A DNA stretch of 64,000 nt from Nocardia altamirensis NBRC 108246 (GCF_001612685.1 NZ_BDAY01000054.1:23960-87959); one strand, 5' to 3'; positions 43,569-52,050 are shown, numbered from the stretch's first letter. Notes: generated by a model not told the origin, from the letters alone. A program made the numbers and translations.

Positions 43569-43770
43569 TCCCTGGATGTGGTTGCCCCAGCACAACTCTG
43601 AGGATCATCGGCGATACCCGGAGTTATCCACAGGCCGCAAGTCTGGGGATCGCTGGTGATCCCTGTACGGGGGTCACCGGAAAAAGTCTGGGGATCATTT
43701 CGAGCAAGTCTGGGGATCATTTCGAGCAAGTCTGGGGATCACCGGTGATACGCCACCAACCCATACCAAC
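43551..43770. other. Iteron array with DnaA box: candidate replication origin
   Basis: Six related units around TCTGGGGATC: at 43551 (TCTGGGAATCACCGGTGATC), 43597, 43642, 43687, 43709 and 43731. Units at 43687 and 43709 are identical over 22 bases. A perfect DnaA box TTATCCACA lies at 43624-43632. Three TACCAAC/CACCAAC repeats (43754-43779) follow. Lambda-type phages keep the origin inside or next to the initiator gene, as here. Confidence 0.7.
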
Positions 43771-43845
43771 CATTACCAACCTAACCCGCGTGGCTGATTC
43801 ACCAACGGAACTCACGACTGCCCGCGCGAAGCTGGGGATGAATTC

Positions 43846-44118
43846 ATGACCCTCGATCGCAGCAACGGATCCCGCGACAACGGCCACGACCATGACGCGC
43901 GGTGCCGCCGGGGATGGCTCGGCCACGACAAGGACTACCGGCCCATCCCGTGCCCGGTCTGCCGCCCCTGGACCGCCGCACGCTCGGTGGTCAACGACTT
44001 CGCTGCCCGAGCACCGAGCCGACGCGCACAAGCCGCCATCGACGCCCAGACCGCTCGCAGAACCTCCGACCTCGAGGCACCAACCGGAGCTGGCGTGCCT
44101 GCGCCGCCTCCACCCTGA
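43846..44118 (+). CDS. Small protein with possible zinc motif
   Basis: 90 residues: ARCRRGWLGHDKDYRPIPCPVCRP contains Cys/His pairs that could hold a zinc ion. The rest is Ala/Arg-rich, ending in prolines. ATGA overlap with the frame ending at 43849. Unknown function. Confidence 0.6.
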   Translation: MTLDRSNGSRDNGHDHDARCRRGWLGHDKDYRPIPCPVCRPWTAARSVVNDFAARAPSRRAQAAIDAQTARRTSDLEAPTGAGVPAPPPP

Positions 44119-44163
44119 CCCGGCACCCGTCTTCGATCCCGCTGTCCGTCCAAGGAGCCGAGC

Positions 44164-44991
44164 ATGATTTCCAACCACCTCGACCTCACCACCGACACTG
44201 CTGCACTCGCCCGCATTCCCGTTCCGGGCGCGGGCGACCCGCTGCTGGCCACCCTGCTCGAGGGCAAGCCGTTCGCCGCGCTCCGGCCGATGTGCGACGC
44301 GTTGGGAATCGCGTTCTCCTCCCAACTGCAGAAGCTTCGAACCAAGTCGTGGGCAGTCGTGTTGATGAGCAACACGACTGGAAGCGACGGCAAGATCTAC
44401 GAAATGGCGATGATCGACCGCCGCACGCTGACGATGTGGCTGGCCACCATCGACGAGAATCGTGTGGGCGAGGCCGCCAGAGCGATCGTGCGCGCCTACC
44501 AAACCGAGGCCGCTGACGCCCTCGACGCGTACTTCCATGACGGCGGCGCGATCAACCCGAACGCGACGATCGACCAACTCGACCAACTCGTCGGGCGCGC
44601 GACCGCGCAAGCGAAACTGATCGCCGCATTCCACGGAATCATCGACCCCAAGCATCTGGAAGCAAAGGCGCGGATCGTCCTGGCCCGCGGCCTCGGCGAA
44701 GCACCGGAGATCACACCCCAGGACGTCCCCCTCTACGTCAGTGACTACCTCAAGTCCCGGGGCCTGGCCTCGGACATGATCGCGGCCAAGGCATCCGGGT
44801 TCGGCAAGCGGCTCAAGGGCCTCTACGTCGCCGAGCACGGTGACCCGCCGAACAAGGCGTTCCAGGAGCTGCCCAACGGCACGGTGCGTGAGGTCTTCGC
44901 CTACACCGAGGCCGACCGGGCGCTGTTCGATCAGGTCTGGAACCGCCACTACGAGGGCGTGACCCGCGCAACCGGGAGTTCCGTGGCATGA
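44164..44991 (+). CDS. Phage antirepressor protein (P22 Ant N-terminal type)
   Basis: 275 residues: DPLLATLLEGKPFAALRPMCDALGIAFSSQLQKLRTKSWAV and MAMIDRRTLTMWLATIDENRV match the N-terminal antirepressor domain (P22_AR_N). The C-terminal half has helical segments and a KilA-like end. Antirepressors inactivate the phage repressor by binding it; its partner here may be the 37195 gene. Ends in an ATGA overlap. Confidence 0.85.
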   Translation: MISNHLDLTTDTAALARIPVPGAGDPLLATLLEGKPFAALRPMCDALGIAFSSQLQKLRTKSWAVVLMSNTTGSDGKIYEMAMIDRRTLTMWLATIDENRVGEAARAIVRAYQTEAADALDAYFHDGGAINPNATIDQLDQLVGRATAQAKLIAAFHGIIDPKHLEAKARIVLARGLGEAPEITPQDVPLYVSDYLKSRGLASDMIAAKASGFGKRLKGLYVAEHGDPPNKAFQELPNGTVREVFAYTEADRALFDQVWNRHYEGVTRATGSSVA

Positions 44992-45053
44992 CATCGAAAC
45001 GTTTTGTGGCGGAACGATTCCCGCCCGACCGCTCCAAGGCGGTGGTCATATGA
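44988..45053 (+). CDS. 21-codon frame with ATGA overlaps at both ends
   Basis: Begins MTSKRFVAERFPPDRSK. Both its start and stop overlap neighbours as ATGA (44988-44991 and 45050-45053), so ribosomes could pass from the antirepressor to the methyltransferase through it. A coupling device or micro-protein; no homology is recognised. Confidence 0.45.
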   Translation: MTSKRFVAERFPPDRSKAVVI

Positions 45054-46135
45054 CTGTGTATTACTCCGACGACACCGTCACACTGCACCTGGGTGACGCA
45101 CTCGCCGTTGCACGCGAAATGCCCAGCGGTTCAGTGGATTGCGTTGTCACCTCGCCGCCGTATTACGGGTTGAGAGATTACGGGGTGCCCGGCCAGTACG
45201 GTGCCGAAGCGTCGGCGTCGGATTATGTCGAGAAGATGCGTGAGCTGTTTGTCGAGGTCCGGCGTGTGCTGGCCGACGACGGGACACTCTGGCTCAACCT
45301 CGGCGATTCCTACAGTGCCGGCGGCCAAGGCGGCAATCGCGGCGGAAACCTCACCGGCGGAACCCATCTCGACATGGTGCCGAGACCGACACGGGCAGCC
45401 GAGCTTGCGCCGAAGAATTTGATGGGCATCCCGTGGCGGGTAGCGCTGGCGCTGCAGAGCAGCGGCTGGATTCTTCGGAATGCCGTGGTGTGGCACAAGA
45501 ACAATGCCATGCCCGAAAGCGTCACCGACCGGCTGTCCTCACGCTACGAGATGGTGTTCATGCTGACCAAGCAGCAGAGGTATTGGTTTGATCTCGACGC
45601 CATTCGCCAGCCCTACACCGGCGAGCGAGACATCTCCCAGCGGTCGCGGACCGGGCGCACCACCAAACCGAACAGTGTCGCGACACCGTGGGGCGTGCAG
45701 ACGAACATGGTCGCCGACGGCGCTCGCCACGGCGCCGCTCATACCGCTGGCCGCAATCCCGGCGACGTCTGGGAACAGCCGACCCAGCCGTTCGCCGAGG
45801 CGCATTTCGCAGTGATGTCCCTCGGCATCGCCGAGCGGTGCATCCAAGCTGGATGCCCACCTCGCCGCTGCCGCATCTGCAGACAACCGCCAACCCGAAA
45901 CCGGTCTCGCGCTGATGATCACCCTCCGGACTGGACCGACTGCGGCCACGACGACTACCGGATCGGGGTCGTGCTGGATCCGTTCTCCGGCAGCGGCACA
46001 ACAGGATTGGCTGCCCACCGCCACGGCCGCGCCTACACCGGCATAGACCTGAACAGCGACTATCTCGACCTATCGCTACGCACCCGACTCCGCCAAGGCG
46101 TACTCGACCTCGGAGCAGCCCGTGAACCATCATGA
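45050..46135 (+). CDS. DNA methyltransferase, N4-cytosine/N6-adenine, beta type
   Basis: 361 residues. Catalytic motif TSPPYYGLRDYG at about residue 33 precedes the SAM motif VLDPFSGSGTTG at about 306, the order of beta-class enzymes. SPPY is commonest in N4-cytosine enzymes. An insert with CPPRRCRICRQPP and DCGHDDY may be a zinc-binding piece of the recognition domain. No restriction partner is adjacent, so it is an orphan methyltransferase, probably protecting phage DNA. Confidence 0.87.
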   Translation: MTVYYSDDTVTLHLGDALAVAREMPSGSVDCVVTSPPYYGLRDYGVPGQYGAEASASDYVEKMRELFVEVRRVLADDGTLWLNLGDSYSAGGQGGNRGGNLTGGTHLDMVPRPTRAAELAPKNLMGIPWRVALALQSSGWILRNAVVWHKNNAMPESVTDRLSSRYEMVFMLTKQQRYWFDLDAIRQPYTGERDISQRSRTGRTTKPNSVATPWGVQTNMVADGARHGAAHTAGRNPGDVWEQPTQPFAEAHFAVMSLGIAERCIQAGCPPRRCRICRQPPTRNRSRADDHPPDWTDCGHDDYRIGVVLDPFSGSGTTGLAAHRHGRAYTGIDLNSDYLDLSLRTRLRQGVLDLGAAREPS

Positions 46136-46850
46136 CGAATCGCTCCACGAATGCCGCCAAGGCGCCCGCTGCAAGTCCCGAATCCGCGACGACGACGGTC
46201 GCTGGCATGGCAAGGGTGTCGAACGTCCCGACACCCTCTGCCGGGTGTGCGAGGAGGCCGCGTTCGGGGCGATCCGCCCCCTCTACGACGACTGGCTGCT
46301 ACTCGAAGCCGCGAAACTCCTGCCGCCGACCAAGGATCGAGCACCGAAGGTCACTCACTCGACGCTGTACTCGATCCCGATCCGCCTCGACATCGATACC
46401 GTCCAATCCGCGATAGAGGACGAAACCCTCGCCTGGGCAATCACCATCACTCGCGGCGATCCACTACCGACTCCACGCCAGGAATGCGTCCAGAAATGCG
46501 TGTCGATCCTGGCCACCAACCTCGGCACCTTGGTCGACTTGCCACGTCGGTGGCGGTGGCGGATGACCCCACTCGCCGACGGCGGTGACGAACTCATCCA
46601 CATCGGCCTCGATGGTGTCGACGCCGTCCTCGGCCTCGCCGATCTACACCGCCGCGCCCGAGTAGTCCTCGGCCTCAACGAAACCCGCATCTGGCTGCCG
46701 GACCCCTGTCACGTCTGCGGCATCAAGGCCCTGACTTCCTCCGCCGACCAGGAGACCGTGACGTGCCAGTCCTGCCGCGCCGTGTGGGCCAAGGAAGAAT
46801 TCGCCCGACTCAACGGCGTCGGCGTCCTCGACACGGAACGAGCATCATGA
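46122..46850 (+). CDS. Zinc-ribbon phage protein of unknown function
   Basis: 242 residues. N-terminal Cys/His cluster (HECRQGARCKSR, LCRVCEE) and C-terminal zinc ribbon (PCHVCGIKAL then TCQSCRAVW). A helical middle. This arrangement is common in actinophage early regions, role unknown. GTG start overlaps the methyltransferase by 14 bases; the stop overlaps the next gene (ATGA). Confidence 0.75.
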   Translation: MNHHDESLHECRQGARCKSRIRDDDGRWHGKGVERPDTLCRVCEEAAFGAIRPLYDDWLLLEAAKLLPPTKDRAPKVTHSTLYSIPIRLDIDTVQSAIEDETLAWAITITRGDPLPTPRQECVQKCVSILATNLGTLVDLPRRWRWRMTPLADGGDELIHIGLDGVDAVLGLADLHRRARVVLGLNETRIWLPDPCHVCGIKALTSSADQETVTCQSCRAVWAKEEFARLNGVGVLDTERAS

Positions 46851-47230
46851 CCAACGACCCGTGGCCGTTCCCCGGCGACACAGCGCTGCAGCGCGCCCGC
46901 AAGATCGCGGGGTCCTACCGGGCAGCTCTGCGTCAGGTTGCCCCGGAGCGGTGCGCCGAACTCGACCGCCGCGCCGTAGAACTCGGCCAAGACTGGGTCG
47001 CGCCGGTCGAACTGCCAGCACATCTGGTCGAGCATGCGCTCGACGCCGAACTATCGGCCGCCGACATCGAGCACTTTTGGCGCATTCCGGCCTCGACCAT
47101 CCGTACCTGGGTGCAGCGCGGACTCATCAACAGCCGTCCGGGAGCCGACGGCTCGCCGCGCTACCTCGTTCGGGACGTCCTGGCCAGGCAGTCACGACGC
47201 CGAGGCTGGAAAGCCCGCGACGCTTCATGA
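46847..47230 (+). CDS. Small helix-turn-helix protein
   Basis: 127 residues with a C-terminal MerR-like or IS-type recognition region: LSAADIEHFWRIPASTIRTWVQRGLINSRPGADGSPRYLVRDVLARQSRRRG. Likely a DNA-binding regulator. ATGA overlap with neighbours on both sides. Confidence 0.75.
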   Translation: MTNDPWPFPGDTALQRARKIAGSYRAALRQVAPERCAELDRRAVELGQDWVAPVELPAHLVEHALDAELSAADIEHFWRIPASTIRTWVQRGLINSRPGADGSPRYLVRDVLARQSRRRGWKARDAS

Positions 47231-47337
47231 CCTCGGACGCCGACGAACGGAAACTGGTCGCTCAGCTGCATAGGCGCGCCTCGGCGGGGTGCGCCATCGC
47301 GCCGCACTTCCGCGCTGATACTGGGCGGCAGTGGTGA
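47227..47337 (+). CDS. 36-residue protein at the end of the coupled operon
   Basis: Begins MTSDADERKLVAQLHRRAS. Basic, hydrophilic. It is supported mainly by the ATGA overlap with the HTH gene. Last member of the early operon; a convergent gene ends 40 bases further on. Confidence 0.5.
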   Translation: MTSDADERKLVAQLHRRASAGCAIAPHFRADTGRQW

Positions 47338-47377
47338 ACAGTTCCTCATCCCTGACGATGTTGGATCAGGTTCTCGC

Positions 47378-48163
47378 TCAACCGATGTGGATCGATTGTG
47401 GTGGCAGAGGCCAGCTCGGGACACCTGGATCGCGTCGGCCGTGGAGCGGGACGGCATCGTCGTCGTGCAGGGCGTAAAACAGGCGACGGTCTTTGGTCCG
47501 CTTTTCGTCGACATCGATCCGGCATGTGACGTCATCTGACCGAATCCAGTCGTAGTTCGGCCACCCCTGCTCCCAAGTGTCGTGGTGGACGAACTTGACC
47601 TGCGTGACCTCGTCGCGCGCCGGGCTCAGCGCGATCCGCAGTGGCGGGGTGTCGACGTCCGCGCATCCGTACGCCAGCCCCACATAGGGGACAGCGTCAT
47701 CCAGTCGCGACACGACCGGAGCCTTCGCGCCGTAGACGGTTCGCATGGCGTCCGCGGCAACGGTGGCGAGCCTGGCGAGTTCCGGAGTGGGCTCGGCACG
47801 CAGGTGTATGCCGTGCACGGTCGCGACCACGTCTGTGTAGTTCAGATAGACCGTCGGGAATTCGCGCAGGGCGTCCTCCACTGCCTGCACGAGTGCGCTG
47901 TCGCTGCCCGCGGGGGTGTCGACCGACAGCCGATCCAGCCACGCCAGAGTCAGATGCTGCGCCGTATTCGGGATGGGACGCACGATCGATTCCCACTGTG
48001 GGTGCCATTCATCCAGAGGGCGTTCGGGAGGTTTGGCCCCCGGCGCCTTGTAGCCCTGGGCGAACAGCCAGTCGGCGACTCCCCAGTTGCAGCGCATCGG
48101 TGTCACGAGGAGATGCGGGCGAGCTCCCTCTGGCGTCCAGATCTTCGCCGCGAAGTCGCGCAT
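47378..48163 (-). CDS. 2H phosphoesterase (2'-5' RNA ligase)-like protein with altered second motif
   Basis: 261 residues: MRDFAAKIWTPEGARPHLLVTP, QHLTLAWLDRL as the first HxT-like motif, and PYVGLAYG where the second motif is normally PHVSLAY. So the second His and Ser/Thr are replaced, and catalysis is doubtful. This family includes cyclic phosphodiesterases and RNA ligases. ATG at 48163 after AGGAGGAGAT; it is opposite in direction to the phage operon. The resemblance is moderate. Confidence 0.55.
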   Translation of the reverse strand: MRDFAAKIWTPEGARPHLLVTPMRCNWGVADWLFAQGYKAPGAKPPERPLDEWHPQWESIVRPIPNTAQHLTLAWLDRLSVDTPAGSDSALVQAVEDALREFPTVYLNYTDVVATVHGIHLRAEPTPELARLATVAADAMRTVYGAKAPVVSRLDDAVPYVGLAYGCADVDTPPLRIALSPARDEVTQVKFVHHDTWEQGWPNYDWIRSDDVTCRIDVDEKRTKDRRLFYALHDDDAVPLHGRRDPGVPSWPLPPQSIHIG

Positions 48164-48345
48164 GCCATCTCCTCCTGCGGTCAGCCCTGAGCACCCTGCC
48201 CGCATTCTGTCAGAGCTGCCCGGTGTCGGCGGTCGATCGCCGAAGCGCTCTGCTGGCGGGTGGGCAACAGCCGCAGGAAAAGCGGCGCTTGACATCCACC
48301 GCGCGTCTCAGGGACGCTGGTCCCAAGTGGTACACCTGTACCCAG

Positions 48346-48380
48346 ACGACCCCGATCCGTCCCCTTCGGATCGGGGTCGT
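48346..48380. terminator. Strong hairpin between the 2H-like gene and the HD gene
   Basis: ACGACCCCGATCCG, loop of 7, CGGATCGGGGTCGT: an exact 14-base stem within the 360-base gap before the HD-domain gene. It lies upstream of both genes, so it may end a transcript coming from elsewhere or be regulatory. Confidence 0.65.
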
Positions 48381-48524
48381 CGCCGTTCGGGCCGAACGCG
48401 CGCGTGGCGCGGTGCCCGTCATACCACTCTCTGCACCAGGCGCCGCTGAAGCCCACACACGTTGCGGTCCAGCTGTTCTCGCCTGCGTGTGCTCTCCCGT
48501 CGCTTCCAATGAGAGGAGCACGTC

Positions 48525-49277
48525 ATGGGCGCACCCGCGGATATGGATTGGGAATGGGCCAGACGGACCGGCGGCAACTTGTCACCACGTCAACGTGGCC
48601 AGCTGACCCTGCGGCTGCTCGGATCGATTCCCAGCCTGCTCTCGGATCAGCTGCGGCTTCGGCTCGGCATCCGTGGCTCGGCACGCTTGGACCTCGACAA
48701 CATCCAGTTACCCGACACCCGGCTCGCTCGCGAGGTCGAAGTGATTGCACGGGCGGAGCTTTCACCGCACATGCTCGAGCATTCCTTCAGGACCTATTTC
48801 CTCGGCCGGGTTCTGGCAGCCGTTGATGGCGTGGCTTTCGATGACGAGCTGGTCTACGTCTGTTCGTTGCTGCACGACATAAGCTTCGAAACCCCAACGC
48901 CTGGGCGGTGTTTCGCCGTGGTCAGCGCAGAGCGAGCGGTCTTGATCGCCGAAGACAATGGCGCGCTACCCGAACGGGCGAGTGCGATCGGTGCGGGCAT
49001 CGCCGCACATATCACCGCAGGCGCGCAAGACAACCTGGCCGACCCCGGCGGATTCGTCGGAGCGGGAGCCGGAGCAGACCTGTACGGACTGCGCCTGTCA
49101 CAGATCGACCCGGCCTGGGTAGCCGACCTCCTACGTCGTCATCCACGCCGAGGTTTCAAAGCCCTTGTCGCCGAGGGTGTCCGACGTGAAGCTGCGGCCG
49201 TGCCGCAGGGCCGGACAGCTCTTATGGCGTCGTGGGGACTCGAACGGCTGATCCATCTCGCGCCGTTCGCCGAATAG
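48525..49277 (+). CDS. HD-domain phosphohydrolase-like protein
   Basis: 250 residues. The HD motif LEHSFRTYFLGRVLA, FDDELVYVCSLLHDIS (His...HD) around residues 83-125, with the next-site Asp in AGADLYG. HD proteins hydrolyse phosphoesters such as nucleotides. In Mycobacteriales such proteins are usually chromosomal; here it lies among phage genes. GAGAGGAG ahead of the ATG. It ends just before the 29-codon frame. Confidence 0.75.
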   Translation: MGAPADMDWEWARRTGGNLSPRQRGQLTLRLLGSIPSLLSDQLRLRLGIRGSARLDLDNIQLPDTRLAREVEVIARAELSPHMLEHSFRTYFLGRVLAAVDGVAFDDELVYVCSLLHDISFETPTPGRCFAVVSAERAVLIAEDNGALPERASAIGAGIAAHITAGAQDNLADPGGFVGAGAGADLYGLRLSQIDPAWVADLLRRHPRRGFKALVAEGVRREAAAVPQGRTALMASWGLERLIHLAPFAE

Positions 49278-49302
49278 ATGACCAACATCGAGAGGACTCG
49301 AC

Positions 49303-49392
49303 ATGCCTTTGTTCATTCAGTGGATCCTGTTTCTGAATTCTTTGGCCCAGCTGGGCAGCGGCTCGGCGAACTTGCCGACCGGCAGCTTCTAA
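49303..49392 (+). CDS. 29-codon frame, possible membrane peptide
   Basis: MPLFIQWILFLNSLAQLGSG starts with a strongly hydrophobic segment. AGAGGA lies 6 bases before the ATG. Possible small membrane protein; no homology. Confidence 0.4.
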   Translation: MPLFIQWILFLNSLAQLGSGSANLPTGSF

Positions 49393-49404
49393 CCAGCGCG
49401 AACG

Positions 49405-49680
49405 GTGACGATGGACCCGCGCCACACCCACCGGTGGCGGGCCATCGTCGCCGACCTCCGTGCCAAGAGGCTGCCGTGCTGGCAGTGCGGACAGCCCATC
49501 GACTACGAGGCCCCCCGGTTCGCGCCGGGCGGCTTCGAAGCCGATCACTTCTATCCGGTCAGCACCCACCCACACCTGGCTCTGGATCCGGCGAACGCGC
49601 GAGCAAGTCACCTGCGCTGCAACCGATCTCGTGGCAACACCGCTCCGGCGGCCGGATCGTGGGTGCGCTCGGACTTCTGA
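49405..49680 (+). CDS. HNH endonuclease
   Basis: 91 residues: PCWQCGQPIDYEA, FEADHFYPVS, LALDPANARASHLRCNRSRGN. The DH and the later N...H with four Cys (zinc site) are the HNH core. HNH enzymes lie next to terminase in HK97-type phages and help cut DNA at packaging. GTG at 49405 (an ATG follows two codons later). Confidence 0.85.
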   Translation: MTMDPRHTHRWRAIVADLRAKRLPCWQCGQPIDYEAPRFAPGGFEADHFYPVSTHPHLALDPANARASHLRCNRSRGNTAPAAGSWVRSDF

Positions 49681-49833
49681 GTCGATGCTCGTGCACGACG
49701 GTAAGGGAGGGGCGGGTGGAAAGTTGAACGCGATCGGCTTGTCCACTTCCTCGGCAGTGGGCAATCTCCCCCCGCCGGCGTACCCCCATCGCGCGAGGCG
49801 CGCGAAACTCCCAGCGGCCGGCGAGGGTTACGC

Positions 49834-51099
49834 GTGAGCCGACCGGTCACCGCGATCCGCTTCGAGACCATCGCCGTCGAGCAGCTGCGCACCTACGAAG
49901 GCAACCCGCGCCGGGGCAATATTGATGCGATCGCCCAGTCGCTGGACACCACCGGCCAGTACCGGCCCGTGGTGGTCAACGAAGGCACTCTTACCGGCCG
50001 GGCGATGGAAGTGTTGGCGGGCAACCACACCTTGCTCGCGGCCCGCCAGCTCGGCTGGGATCAGCTTTCCGCCGGAATTATTGACGTCGACGAGCAGACC
50101 GCGCGGCGCATCGTTGCCGCCGACAATCGCACCGCCGACCTCGGCGACTACGACCACACCGCATTGTTCGAACTGCTCGACGGTTTGGACGACCTCGCCG
50201 GAACCGGCTACAGCAGCGATGATTTCGACAAGCTCGTCGCCGAGATCATCCCGCGCGAGACCTTCACCGACCCCGACGACGTCCCGGACCTGCCTGCCGA
50301 CCCGATCAGCGTGCCCGGCGATATCTGGACGCTCGGACCGCACCGGCTCGCAGTCGGAGACGCCACCGACTACTCGGTGGCCGAAGCGCTGATGGGAGGT
50401 GAGCAGGCCGATTGTGTGTGGACCGACCCGCCCTATGGCGTCGACTACGTCGGCAAGACCAAGGACGCGTTGCGGATCCGCAATGACGCCACCGCCGATC
50501 TCGAAGACCTGCTGGCCGGGGCGTTCGCGTCAATGGTCGCAGTCTCCAGGCCCGGTGCACCCGTATACGTCGCACACGCCGATTCCGAACGCGTGCGGTT
50601 CGAGACCGCGCTGCGCGAGGCTGGTGTGCTGGTCCGGCAGAACCTGGTGTGGGCCAAGAACACGATCGTCATGGGCCGCAGCGACTATCACTACAAGCAT
50701 GAGCCGATCTTGTACGGGTTCACCCCCGGCGGTGAGGGGCGGCTCGGTCGGGGCGGGGATCGCTGGTATGGCGACAACGCTCAGGCCACGGTGTTCGAGG
50801 TCGACAAGCCGAGCGCCAACCGTGAGCACCCGACGATGAAGCCGGTCGCGCTGATCGAGGCGATGCTGGCCAACTCCCTGCGCCCCGGCGGGCTGGTACT
50901 GGATCTGTTCGGCGGCAGCGGCTCCACGCTCATCGCCGCCCACCAACACGGCTCGGCCGCCCGGCTGGTCGAGCTGGATCCGCGCTACGCCGATGTCATC
51001 TGCCGCCGGTTCCAGGAACACACCGGGATCGCCCCGGTTCACAACGAGGGCGAGACCGTGGATTTCACGGCCTCGCAGGAGGGGCAGCGTCGGGGCTAG
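49834..51099 (+). CDS. ParB-domain DNA methyltransferase
   Basis: 421 residues. N-terminal ParB/Srx-like domain (ETIAVEQLRTYEGNPRRGN, LAGNHTLLAARQLGW), then DNA methyltransferase: catalytic TDPPYGVDY near 196 before LVLDLFGGSGSTL near 354. Such fused proteins occur in phages, and modify adenine or cytosine (DPPY favours N6-adenine). Third orphan methyltransferase of the element. The end overlaps the convergent 91-residue gene by 4 bases. Confidence 0.88.
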   Translation: MSRPVTAIRFETIAVEQLRTYEGNPRRGNIDAIAQSLDTTGQYRPVVVNEGTLTGRAMEVLAGNHTLLAARQLGWDQLSAGIIDVDEQTARRIVAADNRTADLGDYDHTALFELLDGLDDLAGTGYSSDDFDKLVAEIIPRETFTDPDDVPDLPADPISVPGDIWTLGPHRLAVGDATDYSVAEALMGGEQADCVWTDPPYGVDYVGKTKDALRIRNDATADLEDLLAGAFASMVAVSRPGAPVYVAHADSERVRFETALREAGVLVRQNLVWAKNTIVMGRSDYHYKHEPILYGFTPGGEGRLGRGGDRWYGDNAQATVFEVDKPSANREHPTMKPVALIEAMLANSLRPGGLVLDLFGGSGSTLIAAHQHGSAARLVELDPRYADVICRRFQEHTGIAPVHNEGETVDFTASQEGQRRG

Positions 51100-51371
51100 A
51101 AGGCCGCTACCGAGGCGATCTGCTCCGGTGTCGGGTTCCGGATACCCACGATCTCGTCGAGGCCGGTCAGGTCGAATTCTCCGTCGGTCCAGCGGATCTC
51201 GGCGATCTCGTTGTGCGCGATCCCGTCGGGGGCTATCGCGGGGTATGCGATCACTTTTCCGACCGTGGCGGTGTCGACCCCCGTCGCGCTGACCCAGTGG
51301 ACCAAGGTTCCGGTTTCGATCCGAATCGGGTCCTCGGTGCGGATCCAGGTGATCGACGTTTGGGTGTTCAT
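51096..51371 (-). CDS. Hypothetical protein (91 residues)
   Basis: Begins MNTQTSITWIRTEDPIRIE; a beta-rich pattern and no motif recognised. AAGGAG lies 6 bases before the ATG. Convergent with the methyltransferase gene. Confidence 0.65.
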   Translation of the reverse strand: MNTQTSITWIRTEDPIRIETGTLVHWVSATGVDTATVGKVIAYPAIAPDGIAHNEIAEIRWTDGEFDLTGLDEIVGIRNPTPEQIASVAAF

Positions 51372-51516
51372 CGGGTTCTCCTTGCCGGTCGTTTGCTACT
51401 CCGCGTTTGCGGTGGTCAAACGATAGCTCTGAGTCTGTGCACATTGGAAGCGCTTGTTGGATAGGGATTCGCCCGAATTATGTTGTTCTGCAATAAGTTT
51501 GGGGAAACCAGCCAGA

Positions 51517-51548
51517 GTGACCGGCCGCATCTCATGCGGGCCGGTCAC
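51517..51548 (-). terminator. Probable terminator after the 98-residue gene
   Basis: GTGACCGGCCGCA, loop TCTCA, TGCGGGCCGGTCAC: a near-perfect stem with one bulge, 14 bases beyond the stop of the minus-strand gene. Confidence 0.65.
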
Positions 51549-51561
51549 CTTGGACGGCCGG

Positions 51562-51858
51562 TTAGTCGGGCTGCGGGCGGGGCGGGATACCCGCCAAGTT
51601 CTCCGCCGCCGCTGCGGCGGCCGACTCAACCCAGTCGGCGAACTCGACGGCCTGCTCGGGCAATACGGTCAAGATCACGTCGCGGTTGTTGATCGCGTCC
51701 CACACCGAGATCCGCACCGTGCCACCCCGGACATCGACCAGGGCATGGCCCCAATCGGGGATCGTGAGGCCCTCCCAATCCATCCAGTCACCAGCGTCGG
51801 GGTCCGGCTGGTCGCGCCGCTCGGCCTCCAGCTCCTCTTTGCGTCGATCCTTGCTCAT
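51562..51858 (-). CDS. Hypothetical protein (98 residues)
   Basis: Begins MSKDRRKEELEAERRDQPD (charged helix), then DVRGGTVRISVWDAINNRDVILTVLPEQAVEFADWVESA. Unknown function. AGGAGGGGAGC precedes the ATG. Transcribed opposite to the phage structural genes. Confidence 0.65.
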   Translation of the reverse strand: MSKDRRKEELEAERRDQPDPDAGDWMDWEGLTIPDWGHALVDVRGGTVRISVWDAINNRDVILTVLPEQAVEFADWVESAAAAAAENLAGIPPRPQPD

Positions 51859-51941
51859 CGTCGCGCTCCCCTCCTGGTACCGGTGATCGGTCTGATTGCC
51901 CCGCTGTCGGGCGACCCCGGGCGGGTGGGGCCGGGGCTATA

Positions 51942-52021
51942 GACGCCGATCCGGTCTGCGTCAGCCCGGCCCCGCGTACCCGCCGGGGCGCTGGCGACGC
52001 CGTTCCGGCTGGCGTCGGCCC
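51942..52021. repeat. Pair of similar stem-loop repeats upstream of terminase genes
   Basis: GACGCCGATCCGGTCTGCGTC (start 51942; inner stem of 5) and GACGCCGTTCCGGCTGGCGTC (start 51996; inner stem of 6), 54 bases apart. They lie just before the terminase genes, where packaging sites (cos or pac) usually sit. Confidence 0.4.
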
Positions 52022-52050
52022 CTGGAGGATTCCGTGGCGGGTACACCACC

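Noticed and set aside
43551..43750. The repeats as a CRISPR array.
   Set aside because: Units are short, unequal and variously spaced, without regular spacers or cas genes.
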